DNA of 64,000 bases from Pisaster brevispinus (lineage: Eukaryota; Echinodermata; Asteroidea; Forcipulatida; Asteriidae): the NCBI GenBank assembly GCA_023634235.1, contig JAMKCF010000003.1:14354742-14418741 (forward strand), in the 5' to 3' direction. This document shows, piece after piece, positions 24,101-36,100 of the stretch. The position numbers and the translations under genes were made by a program. The notes beneath the pieces are model-generated. The model saw only the letters and a list, made by a program, of their open reading frames with translations, was not told where the DNA came from and made no database searches. Each line of letters starts with the position of its first letter. The first letter of the stretch is position 1.

Positions 24101-27100
24101 TGAGGTAAAGGTTATAGATTGGTAAATACTCCAAACAAATTGTTGACCTTAAGAACTTACTTGGTGAGAAGCACGACTGCAGCTGTTGATAGTTTAAACT
24201 ATTTTAAGAAAAACATTCCCTTCAAAGTAATATGGTTTGGATAATTGTTCACCCAAAACATTTGAACCCGAGAAACGATTCATCATCTCAGTCTTCTGTG
24301 AGTTGGTGTCCGTTCGCAAAAGCTGCAGCCAGAGATGCAGTTGGTACTCGCATGTCACCACCCTAAACAGGGATGGGTTCACCGTTTGAGTGAAAACACC
24401 GTGACTGTCTTTTGCGGTTTTCTCAGTAAGTAGACACTGTCTTCAACTGAAACTTTCACATGTGACTTTTACTGTATCTTTCTTTATACTTTTGGCTTTA
24501 AATCAGCATTTTGTTTTGTTTTTCTTGTACTCTGTTCTTAGTTACATTTTACCATTGTACCAGTGAGTTTTGTAATCTTCCATTCCACAGTTGCTCAAAT
24601 GTTATAGTTTTTATGAAGGGTTTTGTTAATGTTGTACTTTTTACTCTATATTGCCCTTTAACATGTGATTGTTTATATTTTTAGATGTACTTATATTTTT
24701 ACCATTGTTAAGTGACCCTTTCAGCTACTGCTGCTGATCATTTTGTTTGTATATACCAATAAAAAAAAAAATTAAAAAAAAAAAAAAAAATTACAGGCCT
24801 ACATTGAAAAACCAAATTCATGACCCCACCTTCAAGGTTGATGTCCCAAGTGTTGCCAGCAAATGTTCATAATATTGACAATAAAAATGCTCCTGTTTCC
24901 TTTAGTGTCTTTTAGCTTGTGCCCCTTTGCTTCTCTGGTGAAATACAATTACTGGACATTACATAGCGATAAAGCATCATACCTGCATGGTGTAAGCAGC
25001 CACAACAGCAACATTCTCCTGGAAATCTCCCCATTCTGCAGGCCATTCATTCATCATCAACTGCAGTTGCCTTACTACCTCAAGATTCTGATTGGATGTA
25101 AAAACAGAACAATGCTTTTAACCCTTTCACGTCGGATGACGTCTTTAGAAGCAAACTTCTTTTTGGACAGACTTGCGGCAGACATTTTTTAATACCCGCA
25201 ACAACTTCTGATTTTCCTCATTTTTTTTTATCCACCCAAACTAATTTCCATTGTGTATACATGCACAGGGACGCTTCGTTTCACCTGAACAAAGAGCGAC
25301 AACAGGTTCTGAAAAATCTTGCCTTGTAAAATACCTTTCCGGGGGTAATTGTGGAGCTACAATAATACATTACTAATCCCCTCATATTATGATTGACACA
25401 TTTCTGGTAATGAAACCAAGGACGTCTCATAAGTGAACTTAATCACTGTAGCTTGCAAGCCTGAGGAAACCTGTAAACAAGGGTGCTTGCTGTGTGAACC
25501 AGAAACACCAGGGTTATAACCCCCAGTCTTCCATGATAGGTAATCTGGGGATTTTTACGGACGCTTCCAATCCTAGCACATGGGATCTAAGGACTTAATG
25601 TCACATCTAAAGGACAAAGAAATAATGGTCAAGTATCTTGCTCCAAGGACCAAAGTGCCACGACCGGGACTCGAACCCACATACTCTGATGATCAGAGAC
25701 ACCAGAGCTTGAGTGCTCTTAACCACTGGGCCACGACATGCCAAGTAATGAAATAAATTTTCAAAATGCAAACACACCATCCATCCATCCATCCATCCAT
25801 GCACTTCAAGTACACGATTGACAACGTGTACCATATCTGCAAAGTATGGCCGGTGTCTGTATTCGTTAAAAGACAAAAGGCAAAATACTTGGCTCATCTG
25901 ATAAGATCTTCAGATATGAATGAGTCAAAGCAATTGCTCTTCAACACAGACAGGTACACGAAGCGGGACGACTACTATATACTGACATAGATGTGTAAGA
26001 GCCAAACCAAAACGATTGATGAACTGCTTGAAGACGCAAAAGAGCGAAGGTTGTAGTTCGGCTTATGCCATCTGATATCTGGTCATTTACTGGATGGGTT
26101 CAACTCTATATACAAACCTCATGGCTGTTGGTATAGGACATTCCCAAGTGGTGTTCAACTCCCTTCACCACAGAAAATGTCATCGGCCTGAAGTTTGGAT
26201 GCTCCAGGTGATTTATCCCGGCCTTCAGAGTCTGCTTGTAAAATGCCTTGGAAGTGAAGTCCAGAATCGGCTGGCAGGTACGGTAGTTTGACGTCAGGAA
26301 CTTCTGCTTGCATGTCTTCATCAACAACAAACGCTGCAGCAGAGAACCGTCCAAACCAGCGTCGCGAACCTGCTTTGAGTAAACCTACAAATGAAAGGAT
26401 AATGTGAATGGTGACATTGAAACATCGCGTATGTATTTGGTTTTAGGAAGAGAGTGTTCTCATCCGATATATTTATCATGAACTTCACGGGGGTGGCACC
26501 CCCGAACAAAGATATTGACTAATAGGGAGATCGCCAACATAGGGCTGGATAGCTCAGTTGGTAGAGCGCCGGTACGTTAATCTGGAGGTCGTTGGTTCAA
26601 GTCCCGCTCCAGTAAATTTGTCTTTGTTCAAAGCCAAATTAATAAAAAAAAAAATTACCCAGTCAGTTTCCCTTGTGGTTTATTACTTGAATTTCACTAC
26701 AGTAAAAAAAATGCAGTTTTAATTGGCATTTCTAATCTTGTTGCATTTTTTATTTGATTTTTACACACACAAAAAAAGTATTAATCCCAGGGTTCCACTT
26801 GAAGATTTTCATTCACAGAGAAATTTGTGGTTTCACTCTACCCTTCTTGAATATTTTTCAAGAATATAATTAAGAGCTACAATCTGTTAATATTTCACAA
26901 AAAAAAGGGTGTCCATCGTGTACTTTTCTTTATCTGTCTTGCCTTGCAAAAAGGCAAAACATTCAATGACTGATCCATGACTGTAGATGCACACACAGAT
27001 ACAATAAACCATATTCAGTTTTTTAATTGGATGCTTCCAGGGATGAGAACAAAACTTACCTTGGGACTCATTTGTATGTGATCGCCGGTCAACACGACGC

Positions 27101-30100
27101 ATGTATCTTTGGTTGCCAAGGCCAGCGGTATCAAGACTTCAGCTTCAAGGACCTGACCGGCTTCGTCAATCAAGATATGAGAGAAGTTTCCTCGGAGGCC
27201 AGCTGAGACCAGATGCATCGCCATGGTAAGGGTTGTCACGACAACCTGGACTGCTTCGATCTCTGCTCTGTCAGGAAGACGAATGTTGCCATTCTCATCC
27301 TTGGGGACGTACTTCAGGACTGTAGGGTGGATGGATTCTGGTTTACGCATCGTTGCGTACATCCGGATCATGGAGAATGTTCCCTTGTCTCTAAGATACA
27401 AGTCGGCAGCACTGCATGATGTGAGAAGAATATCATTTCATCTTATTTATCGGCAGATTTTCTACTCAACAGTCTAAGTGAACTGCATCCTATTTTCTGG
27501 TTAAACTAATATTTTAAAAATAGTATTAGCTGTTGCAAACTGCTTACCAACCAAAAGGACCTATGGTATCAATGCAAAACAATAATTAGTGGCCTGACGT
27601 TTCGACCCTAGCAGAGCCTTCGAGAAAGACTCTGCTAGGGTCGAAACGTCAGGCCACTAACTATTTTTTTTGTAAACTAATATTTATCAGAGCAGAGTAT
27701 TGTTGATAATAGAGGGTCTTAAAATTGTACTAATGTTACTATGTTGTTAAAATCTTTTTTTTGCAGGAATTAAATATATGGCTTAGGAGAAGCAATTAGG
27801 GGTTATTCAACTACTAATGTATTTATGTGTTACTAATAATCAATACTAGAATCTTATATAATGCAAGTATCAACCAATAAGGTACATAAAGGCGCTTGAG
27901 AAAAGGAAAACATTTTTGCGACAGGTTTCTGAAATTTGTGAACTATGAGACCGATTTATGTATATAGACGACCAAGACACGCCACTCACGGCTGTGTAAT
28001 ACTACAATCATGCACTCTTCTGACAAAAGGTTCTTTTGTGACCAATTTACTGCTTTATATCTCTTCATTGTGAAAACAGTTTTATTGAGCAGTTATTTCA
28101 CACACAAAATTATATAAATGTGTCCTTTCTTTTGTATGCACTGAGTGGGTGAGGGTGCCATGCTCTAGCGGGCGATTTCCAGCAGCAGCTCAGGTACCAC
28201 AACACTGACAATACACTCCATCCAGCAGCCAACTCCCGTGCATTACTGGTCAAGAACAGTTTGGATTCTTCCCGCTCAAATGTGTATCCCTCCCAGCCCT
28301 ACTTATATCCTCGTCATTATCAGCAGTCCAGCATTCTCCTGAAGACCAGCAGAGTATACTGCTCGAAATGTTGAGACCACAACGGCACGTTTCAGAGCCA
28401 ACACCTCCCAAAGATATTTACACTATGGTTGCACCCACAAGTTTACTGAACTTATAGTTACTTCTAATCTGAATTATTTGTGTCAAAAACTAAAAAAGTT
28501 CTTGTACCTGTTTGAGTGTGTGCAGATTAGAATCCTACTCGACGGTCGTTGTGTTAGGGTTTTTGTCACTGCCGTCGCTATTGTTGAGGTCTTCCCTGTA
28601 CCAAAGGTCCCGTACATAAGGACTGGTCCAACTCCGGGCATTGGAGGCGCGTCACTACCGCCATGTTTACTGATGAAGGCGATGACTTCTTGTTGATGTG
28701 CGTTGACATTGGCTTCAGCTGATGAACGGCATGAAGGTAGCCTGAAAATGTGAATCAAGAGAAATGAAGTTCTAGTTAAAAGCAATGCCATTGAGACTAG
28801 GTACTAAATATGTTAAGTACTGTCAAGATCTAGATCTATGTACCATCAGGTGATACTTCAACTTTGTACTGAAGAATGTGTACATTGGTGTTGTTTATAG
28901 GACCCCAATGTATTTCCATATGGCCTGAACTCAACAACACCAAATTTATTGCCATATGCAGAGTATCAAAAGATTCTGATGAAAAACCAAATTCCAAAAT
29001 TCCATGTGAAAATCCTGGTGAAAAAATTCCTGGTGAAAAATGTTTGTGAAATTTTGAAGCAATAGAGAATATTTAAATTGTAAAAAAAAAAAAAAAAAAA
29101 AAAATCTGAAAATGTTCCGTGTCTGAAATTCTCGCTAACAAAAAACTATGTCAAAACTATGTCCGAGATGTGAATATTACTATGCTGAGAACCCAGATTC
29201 TTCCAAATGACAAGGAACCAGGATCCAGGTAAGAAACCGGGATCTCGTCTGAGAATTCCTCTATCCCAGTGGGATCCAGGCGGGATTCCTCTATCCCAGT
29301 GGGATCCAGGTGAGATTCCTCTATCCCAGTGGGATCCAGGAGAGATTCCTCTATCCCAGTGGGATCCAGGAGGGATTCCTCTATCCCAGTGGGATCCAGG
29401 CGGGATTCCTCTATCCCAGTGGGATCCAGGCGAGATGCCTCTATCCCAGTGGGATCCAGGTGGAATTCCTCTATCCCAGTGGGATCCAGGAGAGATTCCT
29501 CTATCCCAGTGGGATCCAGGAGGGATTCCTCTATCCCAGTGGGATCCAGGCGGGATTCCTCTATCCCAGTGGGATCCAGGTGGAATTCCTCTATCCCAGT
29601 GGGATCCAGGCGGGATTCCTCTATCCCAGTGGGATCCAGGCGAGATTCCTCTATCCCAGTGGGATCCAGGCGGGATTCCTCTATCCCAGTGGGATCCAGG
29701 AGAGATTCCTCTATCCCAGTGGGATCCAGGTGAGATTCCTCTATCCCAGTGGAATCCAGGTGAGATTCCTCTATCCCAGTGGGATCCAGGAGGGATTCCT
29801 CTATCCCAGTGGGATCCAGGCGGGATTCCTCTATCCCAGTTGGATCCAGGCGAGATTCCTCTATCCCAGTGGGATCCAGGCGGGATTCCTCTATCCCAGT
29901 GGGATCCAGGAGAGATTCCTCTATCCCAGTGGGATCCAGGCGAGATTCCTCTACCCCAGTGGGATCCAGGAGGGATTCCTCTATCCCAGTGGGATCCAGG
30001 CGGGATCCCGGTATAATTTTCTTCGAGAATATTACCATCAACTTACATCTGTGGCCCATCTCCCTGTGGGAGTACCATATCCATGTTCTGAAGCTCATCA

Positions 30101-33100
30101 ATGGCAGAGTGCTTGACACAAAACTGCACCCGGTTGAGCTTGAATTTGATCTTGACATTAAGCTCCATTCCATCTTCGAGTCGAAGGTCAGTGATACACT
30201 CCTTACTCAGCTTGATGAGTAACACTTCATCCTCCTTATCCCCCAAGGTCTGATTGGGAAGTATGGCAGCTTCATAATGTACCAACTGCATGTTTCAAAA
30301 AGGAAAAAACGTGATGTATTATGGAAAAAAAAGGGAGACTGCCAGCATAGGTCTATAGCATAGTTCTATAGAAAGCTCATTTGGTGCAGCGCCGGTGCGT
30401 TAACCCGGAGGTCATTGGTTCAAGTCCCACTCTACTCACTTGTTTTTTTTAACCCCAAATCGTAATTTACTCAGTCAGTTTTCCTGATGATTTATTGCTT
30501 GTTACTTTCTATAAGCAGACATTTTTTTCAGAAAAAAAGGGTCAAGTGCTGGAGTTCAGGCAAGAGAGATCTCTCTTTAAAAAAATCCTTTATGTCAAAT
30601 ATTTTCATCCTACCATTTAATACCCAAATATTAAGTACATATGAGTAAACAGGCTGGGAATTATTATTTTGGAAGTGACGCTTCAGCATCCAGTGCTATA
30701 GTTATCCATGTAGGACTGCTATAAAAAGTTTTGGAGCATGGCGGCAGTATATAGGCCTATGCTTAAACATTTGCTTAAATATGTTCTGCTAAGCAAAAAC
30801 AAGCAGGATACCAAACAAGCAGGATACAGATTGTACATGTGACATTGTACTTTGGCTGGTAAACTTAATCTGTTCAGCATAATTCTGTTGTACTTTTTGT
30901 GCTTGCAAGCAGCTCTTTGAAATTGGACCCTGGAGAACATAGCAACTGTAAGGGCAAAATTCTGCAGCTTTTGGTCCAGGTTCACGTGCAAATTTGATTT
31001 TCTAACATCTTTTTAACCTTATTGAAGTTGATAAACTCGATTAGCACACTCTGGCTATTCCTGATGACAATCTGACTAGCCACTGTGTCATCTATGAGAG
31101 CCTGTTGGAGACTGACCGAGGCGAACAAGTGGCCATCTTGAGCAAATTCTGTGCGGACGTCCTGCAGCACAGCCTGGCGCGAAACCTTCAATGTACTCGA
31201 TGTTGCGAACCTTCAAGGAGAAAGGGAGAAGAAGTTGGTGGATGTGATGGCGTTAAAAAAAATATGAACAATATATACGAGAGACAGGCGCTTTTCATTT
31301 GAATTTGGTTCATGATTTATGTTAAATTAAATCTCAACTTTGCGATGTAGACAATTAGTCTGTGCAGTCTGCCGATTGCTAATTTAAGGAAAAATTTGCT
31401 TAACTTTCACATCCCTATATAGAATGAGCCAGACTTTCAACCCCTTCACATTAATTCAACCACAACACTTGGTAAATATCTAAGGCATTTAATTTCTATG
31501 GATAGTAGTTATTTCATCAAACATTCAACCCACCAGCTCCTTTTTTCTCTTTGTTACAGACACCTCTAAAAAGTGAGTTGCCCAAAATGCATTCTACCCA
31601 TTAGGGGACCATGTGTAAAGTCATGACAATAGGCCCAGACATGGCAGATTTTTTTTCTTTTTTAACATAAAATATTCTGGGAAAAGTAATAAGAAACACA
31701 CATTTTGTTTTGTTCTAGAAATGTAAATAGAATTGGGTGTTTTTCAATTCAAGACATGACCATTATTTTGTCCATTTTTAGATGAACGAAAACTAGTTTT
31801 GAGCCTCTGGAGACTATGAGGCCGTTCAGACACAGTACTAAAGTCGGTTTAACTCATGGTTCAACCCGATCGAGTTCAACTCTGTGTGTCTGAACGGTTC
31901 TAAAGTTAGTCCGAATCGGGTTTAACCCGGAAAAGTTAGACCGTCGAGCTGGGGGGGTTTATCTTTAGACCGCTTCGGGTTTATCTTTTAACACTGTGTG
32001 TGGACAGAATAAAAATGACCACATCCGGTTTAACTCACAACAGATGAACTGCTGACCCACAGGATCGTTATGCAACACATGTGAATGGATAAACACACTG
32101 GTTTTTGTGAAGAGCCAGGATGTTGGCATAACGGGGTCGCGCTGCTGTTTGACCTCTTAAAACCAAAGATAAACCGTTTCGGGTTTAACTCCATGCTGTC
32201 TGAACGCAAGGTGTTTTTTTTAACGACTGCCCCCCTGCTGGTCATAAAGTTAGACCGTTTCGGGTCTAACTTTAGTACTGTGTCTGAACATGGTAATTGT
32301 GACACGGTGAAAGCTCCATTAAAGAATTTCTGAGTTTTTGCCACAAAACTATTCATCCTTTTCACCCATAAGGTGTGTTTACATTGAATTACTTGGGCTA
32401 TTAAATAAATGAGCAATTAATCTGCCTGGGGCATCAGCAGCCCCACTGGTTTGTGCATGATCCAATTATGTCCACTGTTTGGAAAAGCAATTACAGGGAG
32501 GTAACAGGTGTTAACTGTCAGACGAAAAGGATGTTTCATTTGAGCCTCTTTCTTGAATGGAGCTTTCCCGTAATATAATTGTATTAAATACTGCTATTTT
32601 GACACACCAACCTAGAAATCTTCTTGTTGCACTCGATTTCCTCTAGATAAAGAGCTCGATGCATGACTCGTTTGTAGTTATCCCGACTGAGTGGTTCCAA
32701 GCGGCCATGATCTCCACTGAGCAATGCTGGAGCTTTGTACTTCTCCAGTAATTTCTCGGTGAACGGTTCTTTTGTCTTCAACTTGTCAGTAAATTTGACA
32801 ACTTTGCAGTTGGGTTGCAAGGCTGATACAGGGTGTCTTTCATCTTGTTTTTTTGACGTTTGCAGCGCTTTGAAACCAACGTCAACCTTTTGTAAAAAAA
32901 ACCAAGAAGAAATGTCTGAGTCTTTAAAAAAAACACAACAACAATAGGGAGCTAAATGGGATGAATACACCAAATTGATGCAGAAATTCTTCATTTCCAA
33001 AGAAAGTGCAGTGAAAATGAAAAAACCCACGATCCAATGCGATAAAATGAAAATGAAGTAACTAAAGAAACTTACCACTATTTCCCGGACTACCATTGCC

Positions 33101-36100
33101 ATGCTACCAAAATCAAACATCACCAACTGATTGAAGGAGCCCATGCTACGTGACTCAAATTCAATACTGGCACAATATCTTGTGCTGGCAGGGTCTTCGT
33201 CTTGAGCTACCAGAAGGTTGCCAGGGCACTCTTGCAGTTTAACTTCAGGATCCTTAGGGTTGGGCAGGTAGAAATACGCCCGGTGATTATCACGGAGCAG
33301 GCAAACTTTCCTCAATGGAATCTTACGAGATAAACAAAGCAACAAAAAAAAAACACCAGAAATTTAGTTTGGATTTATAGTGTAGTTCTGCATCACACTT
33401 ATGTAAGTGTTTGTTTTCAATTCTAATGAAAACACATAATGAGAATAAAACAATAAATTTTTCACAAAACTAGAGTGTTAAAAATATTTCTCCCAAACTT
33501 TCCTTACTTTTCTCCTACACTTTATGGTGGGTATATCAGGTTTTGAGGGGTTGTGATGCCTCACTTTGAGCCTCATCAGTTGGCAAAATTAGCATTTGAA
33601 CTCAAGAAAAACAAAAAGCCTCTAGACTACAATTCAGTCATTTTGCCACCAAAATTATTATTATTAATGGTAGTGTCATAGATTGATAAGTACTCAACAA
33701 ATTAATAACATAAAAACATACTTGGTGAGAAGCACTGCAGCTGTTGATAGTATAAACTATTTTGAGGAAAAAGATTGCCTTTGAAGTAATTATGGTTTGG
33801 ATAATTTTTAACCCCAAAATACTTGAATCTGAGAAACGATACATGCATGAATCGTTTCTCAGATTTCTGAGGGTTTGTGTACATTCGCGAATGCTGCAGC
33901 CACCGATGCGGGTACCCACTGTCCCTTCCCTATACAAGGATGGGTTTGACATTCACTTGAAAATAGTAATCACAGTTTTTTGCTGTATTTGCCTTTTCGG
34001 AGAATTACAACATCATTTATAGTTAATGAACTGTATCTTTTTAATGACTTTTTGGAAAAACATGTAACTTTTACAGTTTATTCAGACAAAAATAAAGCAC
34101 CTTTTGTATACTCTAACTCAATTTCACAGAAAATGTGAGATACGAACTTGTTGCACTGACACAATGCATTATATTCGGCTCAATGGGAGGTAAGACAAGT
34201 GCTCCAAGAATCCAGCATACCAGGGCAAATTTTCGGCCGTGGTTCAATTTTCACACAACAACATCAAATCCAGGAGCTAAATATGAAAACCATTGTTGAC
34301 TTTCCTTTGTCAAGTCAGTGTGGCAACGATATTTTCAAAGGAAAACGATTACTCAAGAAGCTCCAAAAAGTTCCAAAAAATACAATCGTTGGTGGGCACA
34401 GAATTGTTTTTTCAAATACTGACAATACTGGCGTGAAGTGGTTAAAAATACTAAATAAATAAAAACCTGCACAACTTCATCGACTTAATTTGTCTTTTTT
34501 ATCCGTTTGTTTATCAGCTAATTAAACCAAGAAGGCAATTCAATTAAATGGGAATTACCTTTTTTGGTGCTGTTATGTTAAACATAAATGTACAAGACTC
34601 TTCTGATTCCTCAGTTACTTCAAAGAACTTAGTCAAATTCTCCGAGCATTCGATGTTGACTCCTTTTGGAAGTGATGTATTCATCTGAAAAACATACAGG
34701 GTGAAAAATATTGATCAAGACAAAACCCTCCTCAAGAAGTATCAATAGATGAGAGTCAAACCCACGACCTTTTCATTGCTAGAGCAGATGTCTTACCACT
34801 AGACCACCAATTTAGCCCGGCGGCTACAGGCAGTTAAAATCCAATGTTTTAGCAGCGGGTACCGCAACGATTTAATAGATGTTAATTTTGCATCGGGAAT
34901 ATTGAATATAAATCATTTTACCCTTACACCGATGTGTATTAAAGTACTGAGTATACAGTGCTTAATACACATCGATATAAGGGTAAAAAGTTATACTCTT
35001 TATTCCCGATGCAATCAATATTAACATTTATTCAAGCCTAGGTCTCATAATTTAAGCAACAGTAATTTTCTACTGAGTCTGAGTGTTTAATACACATCAG
35101 TGTAAGGGCAAAAATAAAAAATTATTCTTTATCCTTGATGCAAAATTATCATCTATTAAAATATTAAGGTACCCACTGGTAAAATATAGGATTTGAACTG
35201 CCTCTAGCTACCAGGCTAGCTTGCTGGTCTAGTGGTAAGGCGTCTGCTTCTAGCATGGAAAAGGTCGTGGGTTTGAATCCCATCCAAGTGATTTGCCTGT
35301 CAATTTATTTTTGTCAAAGGACTCTGCAAAGTACTGGATACACAGAGTTTCATACGCAAAGATGAAAGGGCAATAACCAAGCTCTTCATACCATTTCATT
35401 GACTTAACAGTATATTCAGAAAGAAATATTTCTCTGCAGGACTAGTACTGGATTAACCTCTATGTTGTGTCACCACTTTTGCCTTTTTGCTTGCGGCTGA
35501 TATACTAAAATATGGTGACTTAGATTCCAAATGACAAAGTGATCTTGCAAAGGAGACACAGTTGAATTTTGACAAGCACAACAACAATCTTCAGCTTTCA
35601 GAAACTAATCTAGGTTTTCCTTCATACAGGCATGAGACTACTTCGAGAAGTAGTCTCCCGATTTTCCAAAATCTACTCCGCGGCAGTAGAATAAAAAGAA
35701 GTAGTCTCCCGAAGCAGTCTCCCGATTTTCCAAAAATCTACTCCGCGGCAGTAGAATAAAAAGCAAGACCTACTTCTCAAAGAACAAATCTACATAGCTA
35801 GTAGATATAAACATGGTTTTACCGCAAACCGAATATACATTGATACCTCACCACGCAAAGCCTCAAAAAGTATATAAATAGCAAGTGGTTTCGAGCGAAC
35901 TGCATGGAAAACCTACCACATGCTGTCCAGCAGTTTGCATTTCCAGAAGGTCATTCTCAGTGAGAGGATACAATCCCTGCTCCTTGGCCGTTCTTCTCTT
36001 CATCATACGGTACTCGCATCTCTTCTTCCACTCCGCTAACTCCTTGGGACTGTGAGCGTCGGTGCAACTGGACTCGCCCAAAACGCAAGTTTCTCTGTTG

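Noticed and set aside
25607..25897. Minus-strand frame HRPYFADMVHVVNRVLEV as a HELZ2-like exon
   Set aside because: Exons 15 and 16 join in phase without it and give a complete helicase. It is the reverse strand of a LINE relic.
26540..26612. A functional tRNA gene
   Set aside because: A and B boxes are good, but the flanking tail matches several diverged copies in the window, and I could not form a full acceptor stem, so it is a SINE head.
29157..30222. Open frames of 134-338 residues on both strands with perfect decapeptide repeats
   Set aside because: They are products of the 30-bp minisatellite, whose unit is a multiple of three. They run across the exon 12 donor in a different frame from the HELZ2-like protein.
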